The translations under genes were made by a program, and so were the position numbers. A DNA stretch of 64,000 nucleotides from Escarpia spicata. Lineage: Eukaryota > Annelida > Polychaeta > Sabellida > Siboglinidae. Below the pieces are notes generated by a model that ran no database searches, was not told the origin of the DNA, and saw only the letters and a program-made list of their open reading frames with translations. Shown piece by piece: positions 37,201-49,200 of this stretch; positions within the stretch are counted from its first letter, which is position 1, and each line of letters starts with the position of its first letter. Where the stretch lies: the NCBI GenBank assembly GCA_963995525.1, contig OZ023211.1, positions 53,564,914 through 53,628,913 on the forward strand, read 5' to 3'.

Positions 37201-40200
37201 TCACAATTAACATAATTTAGGAATACTCCTGGAATCGTCTCCTGCACCTGAATGTAGTGCAATCTGGAGGATCGGTATTTTTGCTAGTACCGACAATTGT
37301 CATATATTATAATTGTATATATATACATAATAAGCAAGACTACTAATAAACAGACATCAGTCATAACTCTGGCTTCACCATTGCCGAATAAATAACAACA
37401 GAAACAATAAATACATGTCTCATATACAACCCTTTTTGTTGAGGCATGAATGGCAGAGGGTTTTACATTTCATCCCTTGAAAGACTCCACCTCAACGTCA
37501 TATAACTAGGAAATACTCAGCCATTTTCAAATTAATCACAGAATCTTCAGTCTTACAGAGAGAAGTCTCCTCACCTTCGCAAAGAGAAACAGGAAGGTGC
37601 TGATGCCTCCTATCTCATCTACAGCATCAGCAAACCCCTTGTTACACTGCGGGGCTACGTCTGTGAGCAGCCTTGCGGGAATGCTGGTTGGTTGCTGGAG
37701 CAAAGGGTTAAATGTCCCCTTTGTGTGCTGTGGCTGCTGAGCGTGGCTAGTCTTGGTGTGAGGAAGTTTGAAGGGGGAAGGTTGGCCGTATAGGTTGAAC
37801 ATGGTCGCATTACGGGGGCTGTACGTCAGAGTCAGGTTCTCCTGTAGAAAGGACAGAAGTGTTGGAATCTTTAATAAGCGAAAATGTCTATGATTCTTTA
37901 TAGACCAGACGCTTTCTTGTCCACTTGCCTCTATTTGGATGGCAGTTTTGTTAAATATTGTTAAATACACATTACAGAGAAATACACGAGCGATAGATGC
38001 AATGCATATGCATACACATTAGAGAAGTACGTACAGATAAGAGATACACACTACACAGCTATGGTCACTACAGAGGCATACAGATTACATTTGCAGATTC
38101 GCTATGGTACAGATCTACATAAACCATAGTATTACTCAAATTTCATATAAAATGAATGAAGACAATTACTATCCTTTTATAACATAACAAATAATTTAAT
38201 CACATTTAAAGACATGTAATTATTAAATCAACAATACTACACGGATGAATTGAAAATATAGCAGTAACATGTATGCAAGCACCATGTGGATAAAACAGAA
38301 AGAAACATGCAGTGGTAATTTCCACTACTTGGAAAGAAATGTGCAGAGCCAATACACACAATCACAGTGTCAGAGTTCAAAGGTGATTTTGCCTGAAAGT
38401 CAACTGGATTCGCTGTGAGTGGTATAAAATGATTGTAAATAACACTGTATATCTGGAAATAACATATTTTAATATTTATATACACATATTAGATATTTAT
38501 TGCCATAAACTGCCATAGCAATCCAATGGCAGCTTATTTTGTACTGTAGGTGATCTGACCTGTTGCGCCAATTATGTGACCCGACCTATATGCCCATAAA
38601 AGTAACTGTGATTCTGTCTATTCTCAGACCCAAAAATAAACCACAATGACAACTGCTGACGACTGAGACAATCTGCAGCCACGACTCACGCGCAGGTGTT
38701 GTATGTAGATGCTGTGACTGCCGCTGAAGACGTCATGACTGAGACCCGAATGCGTGATGGCTTCTGTTGTGATGTGTCGACTGTAGAAAGCCGTCTGTGT
38801 GCTCGAGTCACACTGACTCAGAGTGCACGTGTCTGGGCCGAGAGCGAATAGGTGGAAGCTGGTGTGCTTCGTTAGCAGTGTGTCTGAATGCACAAGACAA
38901 AAAAGGTAAGTTTTTATATAGCACAGTATCCAGACCTTTGGACTGCTCAAAGCATTTTACACTTTACTCCTTGGCAGACCTGTTCAATCGAACACTATCT
39001 CGACTTCTCTGGGAAGCATTCAACCACTCTGCAATTAATGCGCAAAGGTTATTCACACACAAATATCCACCACTGCCTATAGCCAGGTACTCATTCATAC
39101 TGTTGCGTGAACTGGAGCAAAGTAGAGCAACACGGCATCACAGGATTCGAACTTGGGTTCTCTCGATTGAGAGTCCTATGCTCTAGCCACTGCACCACTC
39201 CACCATAAAATACAGGGAATTCAATAATCTTAATGAATCACTTTGCACTACACTAAACCAAATTATCTCAATTCTAAACGAGTTCCAGAACATGAAGCAA
39301 AACAGACCTTTAAAGAGCATGAGATTTCCGAGTTGACACGAGCCAGCCTCAGGGTCCATGGAGTTCAAGGGGACTGCATGACCCAGCATGAGCTGACTGT
39401 CAGTCTGGGCATCACTGCCCATGATGTTGAGCTTGTACTCCATGCTCACCTCCTGTTGGTAGCAGCCATCCATCACTGCACACACCTGCAGGAAAAACAT
39501 TTCTGTTGACATATACCTGCAGGGAAAACATTTCTCTTGACACATACCTGCAGTGAAAACATTTTTGTTGACACAAACATGCAGGGAAAAACATTTATGT
39601 TGACACATACCTACCTGCATGGAAAACATATCTTTTGGTATACATATCACAAGGGAAAACATTTCTGCTGACACATAACATGTAAGGACAATAGTTTGGT
39701 TGACATACATACCTCCTGAGAAAACATTTCTCTCATATTGCAAACAAAATATTTTTGTTCAGGCAAAACATTTCTGTTGACACACATATACCTGCAGGGA
39801 AGACATTTCTGTTGACACATATATATACTCACAAGTAAAATATTTATATTGACATATATATACCCACAAGTAAAATATTTATACTGACATACACATACCT
39901 GAGGGAAACCATTTCTGTTGACACATGCATACCTCCAGAGAAATCTGACTAACATATCATACAAACAAAATATATATTTAGCCATTTACAGTCCTAGCTA
40001 TTTTCTTTACTTACAGTTCCTAGAATACGACCACCCTGCACACGCTCTGAGTATGACAGTGTCAGGTGCTGCCACCTATCGAGTGCAAGCAGGTTTGGTA
40101 TCGATGTTTCGCACATAACTTTTTCAACTCCGTGCTGGTGTGAAACAAGTCTGAAAGAATAAAGGGTTAAATACAAAATATTGGCAAACCCAGACAATTG

Positions 40201-43200
40201 TTACACTGTTGACCTTTGTGGAGTTATTGTGGATTTTAATGCTATATAAGTTCATCAGTATTATTAGCAATAAGCTTATATAAGATTATAGTAAACCTGT
40301 TGTCCATTATGGTATATTTCACGAGAGTTTGTAGTGACACAAAAAACACGACCTGTGTAACTTAACATGACAACAATAAACAGCTTGTTTATACAGAATA
40401 AGTGGTTTGACGATATAATCACATCAATGCAGAAAAATGTTTAGGGATCATCCCAGAATGTCAAAGTCCAACAGGTGAAACTACTTTAGTTCGGAGGAGG
40501 GGGGGCCAGTGACATTTTCGACTGACGTCGGACATCGATAATTTACGTTTCAGACCGATACTGTTACTATATTAATACCACAAACTTTCGTCTGAAAGGA
40601 GGGGAGAGGGGATGAGGCCAGATGAAAGTAATTTCATCCGATATCGGACATCGACATCCTGAGATGATCCCTTACCTGAAGATCAAGTTGGCACTGTAGG
40701 AGTCGATCCACACTTCAAAGAGAAGATCAGTGTTCCCGAGACTGACCACATGGAGACATTTCTCTGACCAGTATCGGCTGGACCCCCGGGCCCGGTCTAG
40801 GGCCTCACGCAACCGTGTCGGAAGTTGCCACCTGACTCCTACCACAAAACAAAAAATATCCAGGCTGTATTCATTACTTCACCACGTATACTGTTGTCTC
40901 ATTAGACAAATTCAACATTACTTATTTGTTATAATTATTTCAACAAGAATGGAACAAGTTTTGAATATCACATCCTTCTAGTACAATAATAATAAGATAA
41001 CTTCTGTTGCGCCTAAATCCTTGGAAACCAAGCTGAGGCGTTTCAAAACAAAAGGATTGGTCAATCTCAAAATCCGTAAGCAGCATTCCAGTTGTCAACA
41101 GGTGGGTCAAGGTGCTAGGGAGATACGGTGGATAAGCAAGGTTGTAAAGACAAGTTTTTAAATGACGACGGAATTCTGTAATATTTCAACTGATCTAAGA
41201 GGGAGCATATTCCAAGTTGGAGCAGCAACAGAAAAAGCCCTAGTTCCAATGTTAGTGTTGACTCTAGGAACAAAAAGTAGGTCAGAACTAGATGATCGAA
41301 GCTGGATAGGTTTTCTTACGTGCGTAAGCAATGAATGCAAATGAGATGGTTGCTTACTGGACAGTGCCTGGTATGTGATGGTACAGATCTTAAATAGTAT
41401 ACGATACCGTACAGGAAGCCAATGCAAAGACTTATGGGTACAAGTAACCGCCAGTATATTAATCTGCTTGACTGATTCATAGATGTGTTCAACATTGTCG
41501 TGATTTAGTGTGATTTTACTTTTAATTATTGCTATGATAAATAGGTCATATTCCCTTCCAATAATACAATTTATATTTTATTTACTATATTTACTCATAT
41601 TTATGGTGCCATCATTCAGTAGTTTGGTTTGCATAATATTTTTTACTTAAAAAACTCATACAAATATTTCTATAGTACATGGAATATTACAAATTGGTTT
41701 CTGCATTACCAATATTGTGAGTGGTAATATGAAAATCAATACATAAACACCAGACATAAAAAGGATCTGTAAACAATATGCAGATACATCTAACATTAAT
41801 ATTGTTGATATAATTACTGTCATATTAAATATGTATGCAACTGTTTTACATAACTGAAGACAGTTGTAAATTGCTTATTTCATCCGGTGAAAGGTAGGAC
41901 CTATTATAAACAAAATAACAAATAACTGTTGTTTAATGTGTCTATTTTGTCATTAATGAATTACAAGTACAAACGAATCGCAATAACCACAATTTTGGCA
42001 TAATCTTTCGACCCCACTAAATCTGAGAACACGAAACATGTAACTAACCGTCTTCACATGAACTCTCTTCTAAGTGATGCGTCTGTAATTTGGACGTAGG
42101 AATACATCTGAACTTCTCGCAACTGTCATTTTCATCCTCATCTGCCATTTCCACGGTCAGCCACAGCGATATCCCAAACCCCTTCTGATTGGTCGGCCAC
42201 ATGGTGTGATCTCGTAGCAACGTCTGTAAAGGTGCACACCTGACTGGTGAATACAGTGTCATTCCTGGCATTATCATTGTGTCAAGCGAACCGGAACTAT
42301 CACAGCTGACTGCTTCGACCCCTGGACTGACCGGAACTGATGTCCAGCTATTGTCAGTGGACAATGCGTCCAGTGACTGCGTGATCTGTTTGAATGATGC
42401 TGTGAGGACGTCCGATGACACTGACCTCACCGAGAGTTCAAGGTCAGTTACAAGAGAAGACTTCGGCACTGGGAACTGGATGGTGTACGTGGGCCAGAGT
42501 TGGAAGGTCTTTGTCACAGTGATGAGTGTGGACAACAGAGTGTCCTGTAAACGAACCAATGCACATGGTCAATGCAAAAACCTTAGTATGGTAATTACAT
42601 ACAATACTGAAAGGGTAAGTTCTTATACAGCACAGTACCAGTTCTTAGAGCTGTTCAAAATGCTTCAAAATTCACCTCCTGACAGACCTGTTCATTACTT
42701 ACCAAACGGATGCTTGCCATTATACCAGAACCCTCCTACACACAAACAAAACATTTTTGTGTGACATAATATAGACGTATTTTATCATTTAATACATAAA
42801 TTTTACCTACTAATTTCAAATAATAATAAAAAATAATTTCTTGCTGATAACTAGGCTACTATAAAGCATATGTAGTACTTTCCTTCCCCACTGTTTTAAC
42901 TGCATAAGAAACAGAAGTGTTTTGCAGGCGTCACCCAAACTCCAGCGAATTCAAAAAAATTCACAATCTTTGTCCACTATACGCCACACGAGAACAACAT
43001 CATAGGACAAGTTAGGACACTCCATGACTGTCCTGATCTAAACCAAACAATCTAAATCAGGGAGTCTAGTCACTCATGCGGTCAGAGTGCTGGACTGTTA
43101 ATCAAAGGAACCAGGTTTCGAACCCTGGTGCCTGCAGGTCGGTGGTTCGGCTGCCATGTCAAAACTTGGGCAATTTTGTTCATCCTACGTTGTCCGTCTT

Positions 43201-46200
43201 TCGGCGTTGATTGGTCCTTCTATCTACTGTCTTTGTCAGGGCATGTAAAGATTCCACGCAGGGAAATGGAAATGTGGAATCACTGAGCGGAGGTCTCGTT
43301 TTCCAAAATTTCTATGAAATAACGCTGGTCGTATAATGGAAGAGTCGGACACAGTGAAATAATGCTACCTGAATGCACCAGACGGTGTTACCCAGTCAAT
43401 ACTGCTGAGTGACAATGCTACGTGACTCGTACGCTCTGTCTACACCTACCAGTGGAGGGTGGTCCTCTTGGAAGAGCTTCAGGAAGGCTGTGAGTTCACT
43501 GGCAGTGAACGAGGCCTGGCAGAGTTGTAGGAAGAGTTCCAACACCAGGCAAGGTTTGGCTGCAACAGACAGCAGGTTGGTCAACTAGGCCTTTACTTGC
43601 TACAGCTGCTACAACTGCTACAACTGCTACAACTGCTACAACTGCTACAGCTGGAGTTGGGGTTAATTTAATTATGGTAATTTATTCTGTGAAAGTATAT
43701 ATATATCTATATTATAAAACAGTTCGTTCTCTGTTTGTTTGTGCCCCCACATCTCCGTCAGTTTTGCATGTATCGGGTTGAAATTTTGCATGTGATCTAG
43801 GGGGTCTACTGAGATGGTTTGTAGATTTAGACATTTTCGACATTCGTCCAGGGGGTGGAGAACTTGGGAGCTCAATATTTCAAAAAGCTGTACGTGGAGT
43901 TCCAGCCGCGGAATTTAATGTTTTTCTATATTGTCATAAAGATAATTATGCCATCTACAAAATGTTGCTGGATGTATGCAGAAATTTTGAATAGTTTTTA
44001 AGTTATTGACATTTGAAAATCCTCAGCGCTTAACACGAACCAGGTCTACCTGTCGCTGGTCATGTCTGCACGCCTACAAGTACTGGCCTCTTTTGCATTT
44101 CATATATTTCCTACAGATGGAGCTATGTGTCATTTTGTCATTTAGCGTCAAAATTATCGCCCGTCAAGTTAGTGTATTATATAAAAAATTGATACTTAGG
44201 AATACGACATATCTATATTATAAAACAGTTCCTTTCTCTATTTGTTTGTGCACCCACAAATCCATTAGTTTTGTATGTATCGGGCCAAAATTTAAACCCA
44301 GCACCCGCTTTTGCTGGATACGTCAGTAAAGGGGTGAATCATTGAGACTGAGATTTCTGACAAAAGGTTGTCCAAATAACTAGGCCAGTGACCAGTTACC
44401 ATTTATTAATGCACATAGGCTGGAAACATTTGGGATGAGTTTGGGTGTCTGGTACATATGACTGTCTTTTTTCCCCCGGGCAATGCCGGGTAACTCAGCT
44501 AGTATATGTATATATATATATATACATACATATATGTAGTCAATTACATATATATTGACTATGAGGAAAAAGCTATACCTGTGCATGTGCCATTTGTTGA
44601 TAGAATGACCTTCTTGAAGCCATTGAGAAGGATCTCGACAACTCCCTGAAAGACAGCAACACACCATGTCATACACTTACACAGTACAGATACATTAACA
44701 AACATCAATAACACACCATGTCATACACTTACACAGTACAGATACGTTAACAAACATCAACAACACCCCATGTCATACAGTTACACAGTACAGATACATT
44801 AACAAACATCAATAACACACAATGTCATACACTTACACAGTACAGATACATTAACAAACATCAACAACACACAATGTCATACACTTACACAGTACAGATA
44901 CATTAACAAACATCAACAACACCCCATGTCATACAGTTACACAGTACAGATACATTAACAAACATCAATAACACACCATGTCATACACTTACACAGTACA
45001 GATACATTAACAAACATCAACAACACACAATGTCATACACTTACACAGTACAGATACATTAACAAACATCAACAACACCCCATGTCATACAGTTACACAG
45101 TACAGATACATTAACAAACATCAATAACACACCATGTCATACACTTACACAGTACAGATACATTAACAAACATCAACAACACACCATGTCATACAGTTAC
45201 ACAGTACAGATACATTAACAAACATCAATAACACACCATGTCATACACTTACACAGTACAGATACATTAACAAACATCAACAACACACCATGTCATACAC
45301 TTACACAGTACAGATACATTAACAAACATCAATAACACACAATGTCATACACTTACACAGTACAGATACATTAACAAACATCAACAACACCCCATGTCAT
45401 ACAGTTACACAGTACAGATACATTAACAAACATAAATAACACACCATGTCATACACTTACACAGTACAGATACATTAACAAACATCAACAACACACCATG
45501 TCATACACTTACACAGTACAGATACATTAACAAACATCAATAACACACAATGTCATACACTTACACAGTACAGATACATTAACAAACATCAACAACACCC
45601 CATGTCATACAGTTACACAGTACAGATACATTAACAAACATCAATAACACACCATGTCATACACTTACACAGTACAGATACATTAACAAACATCAACAAC
45701 ATATCTGACTACACTCAATTGAAATGTCTTATTTACTTAGAGTAAGGTTGTTGAGTTGTGACCCAGAACTAGCTGTCCATGTAACTGCCACACATGTTAC
45801 TAGGTTTCTGTCTATGCCAACTAGGCATGGACTTTGGAACCATTCTACCATTTATGGGGATGTAGACAAACTCATCTATATAAACATGGTTTGCATGAGG
45901 TGCCTACAACTAGCTGGTCACTGCTATCATAATATAGAACCAGAGTCAACATTCATATTGTGTTGTGGACACTCTTGGCAAGAAAAAGAGAGAGGAAACA
46001 GTGAAAAACATACAACAAGCTGGTATGTCAAAACTTTGATGTTGAAATGAGATACCTCCCATCTGTAACAACTGGTCAACCCGTATGGAAATGCTCCAGT
46101 CCGGGCCAACCAATGATGAGGATGATGACCTTTCCATGTGAGCTTTTCAGAATGATCAACAATGTCCCGCTAATACATAATACACGGCATATCACTTTGC

Positions 46201-49200
46201 ATATGAGAAACGTTCTCCCCAAGAGGGTGCAAAGTACTGCCAAGGTTACATATCTTAGACTGAATGATGCTCACAGTGGATCAGTCGTTGCTAAGTCACG
46301 TTTCAGTCTGACTGGCCACCATGAACAACTTTTGAATATGTTGAGAAGACACAGACTGCAATGATATGACTGACAGCTAGATGAAATTAAATGCAAATAA
46401 AACTGAATTGATCATTATTGGTACTCCAATGCAGCGTAGTAAACTTGATGTTTTTTCCCTATTTTTCCCCACATATTTTGAATCAGTATATCACGCCAGC
46501 AAACTCAGTGCAGAATCTAGGAGTGATCTTTGATAGTAACTTCAATTTCCGACAACACCTATCTCAAATGTGTCGCTGCTGTTTTTATCATATTCGTGAT
46601 CTTCGCCGTATTTGCCGGTATATGTCATTTTTTGTTCCTAGAGTCAACACTGACATTGGAACTAGGGTTTTTTCTGTTGCTGCACCAACTCTTTAGAATG
46701 TGCTCCTTCTTAGTGTTAGATCAGCAGAAAATATTTACAAATTTTTTTCTCAAATCTTTACAACCTTGCTTATCCACCGTAGCTCCCTAGAGCCTTGACC
46801 CATCTGTTGACAACTGGAATACTGCTTATGAATTTTGAGATTGACTAATCCTTTTGTTTTGATGTGCCTCTGAGCTTGCCTTCCAAAGATTTTGGCGCAG
46901 TAGAAGTTATCTTATTATTATGTCATAAAAATATATTAGTTGGCATGCACACTTAGTAATACCTCACTCATAGAAGGCACACAACCTAGCTTATACCTGT
47001 TTGTAGAGTGCAGTGGTGCACTGTGGACTGTGCCTCGCGAGGGAGATGAGTTTGAGGAGCATGTGAGGCAAGACGTCCCCTCTGTCTCGGTCCTGGTACA
47101 TAGCCAGCAGCTCCAGCACGAGTCGACACAAGTCAGGGTGAAGGATCTTGCAGGGAGGTGACCTCATCTTGCAGCTGTTGGCAGCGGGAGGCAAAGCCAC
47201 CTTGGTTTCTGTGACAAAGTACAACCAATGATACACAATCAGAGTTTTTCACAGATTTATAACTTTAATCAAAACTTCAATTTTGAAACTTTTTACTGAT
47301 TTAAATCTCATTTACAGACACTGTTTTTTTTAAGTTGTGCATAAAAACATTATAAACAAATCTATGGGATATTTTATTGTATATCCAAAGGTACACATTT
47401 CGACACATTGTCGATTTGGCGACTTTCATATATCGTTTTCATTTTTTAATATGATAAATTAGACATATTGAAGATCTGAAAGCAAAACATGGGACACCTT
47501 AATGTGGTTATTCCCACCAGAGAGAGGAGTTTGAAGTTACATGTCCGATTCGTGTGATACCATGCGAAACACATAGACCGTCTGTCTTGCAACATCTTGT
47601 GTTTCTATAATACTAAGCATGACGTATTTTTATGGCTTTCTGGTACACAAAATAAAAAATAAACCGTCATGTCTAATGTAAATTCATCAGCTGTCAATGC
47701 ATGGTTTAATAGTTTTCTTGTTGTTTAAGTTGATCATTTTTGTTTGCACTTCTTCCATGTCATACATACATCACACCATAGAAAATAATGTTGTTATTTA
47801 TGACGAAATAGAAAAAGATGGTTTTGCAATGGCATCGCGTTCGTTTTTGTGGGATCATTAATACTATGGTGAATATGGAATTTGAAAATGTGTTTTGCGG
47901 GTATCGCTTATATCTGCTATAATTGAGTACCAGTCAAATGGCTAATAACATATTTATATTAACTTTATCGCTTTATTGAAAATACTTAATATCTAGCTTG
48001 ACAGGGAACACATGGTAAAACATATTTAATAACATATTGTGATTTACAATTTTGTTTCTGACTTAACCATAACACAATTTTAACATAACATGTTCTTAAC
48101 AATTTCACAGTAACCGCCAATTATTCCTTTGACATGAATTTACTCCTCCTGAAATGCAAGTTAGTTACTGATTAATACCATTTTAAAGCACGGATGTATC
48201 AGGGCAACCTACATGCAAAGTTTGAACTTTCTGCCTTGGCAACTTTTATCGCTATCTCATATGTACTAATTTTGGACGGAATTTGGTGTCTCATATTTTT
48301 CGTCCAAAATGTCCACTCCGACACATTGACCTGTGTATCATACTACATAATACAAACCACTACTTCATTTTTTCCATAATGAAGATAATATGAGTGGCTA
48401 AGAAGAAATTAGTAAACATTACGCATAATTGTTGCTAAAGCTAGTAGGTAGGATTCTGAAGACTGTTCAGTCCAAACATGGCCACTTCGACACAGACAAT
48501 CTTTCTGTTCTCTTTCAAAATGCAGCAGTAGAAAACAACAGTTTATTAGTTATTTTTAATGACAATCATGTAAGAATTACATATGACAACAAACAATAAA
48601 AACTTTCTACATATTCAGTTTGAATGTGGGACAAATAGAGTGTCCACAGAATGTGCACTCCAACACATGATCTGAAGCATGGGAATATCCCACATTCTAA
48701 TTATTTATTATGCTATTCTATAAAACAAAATGACTGTATTAATTCTTCATAAGTATTATAAATGTCTCATATGACTCAACACTAGATTTACAAAACGACT
48801 TCTGCTTTTTGGTATTTTTTATTCAAATATTTTTATTTTCAGGATTCAAAGTAAAGTGCAATGAACTTGTATGATATTATGTTATATCAGAATGTCATAT
48901 ATCTATTTAATTATTATTATGTGATGGAAAAGAAAAAAACATAAATCGAGGATCAGATTTGAGGCCACCCTCCCCTCTAACAGACAGAGGAACAAGAGGA
49001 GAACAATACACTGATGATGTGAGAAAGACAACCAAGACAGACTCTGAGAGGTTCCTCTACCTCGTTTCTCCGCCTCATCAGACGTGAACTCTGTGTCGGC
49101 CTCATAGCCGAGCTCCGTATAGCCGGACCTCGTGCTGGAGTCGTAGGAACTACAGCTGGAGTCACTGCAGGGCTCCGGTGAGTCAGCATCACACTCAGAG

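Noticed and set aside
42279..42764. 161-residue antisense ORF over exon 9
   Set aside because: A shadow of the coding exon running into SINE sequence, with no recognisable domain.
44653..45705. Regularly spaced repeats considered as a CRISPR array
   Set aside because: Units are contiguous with no unique spacers, in an animal gene intron. The same holds for the 46-bp and 36-bp arrays.
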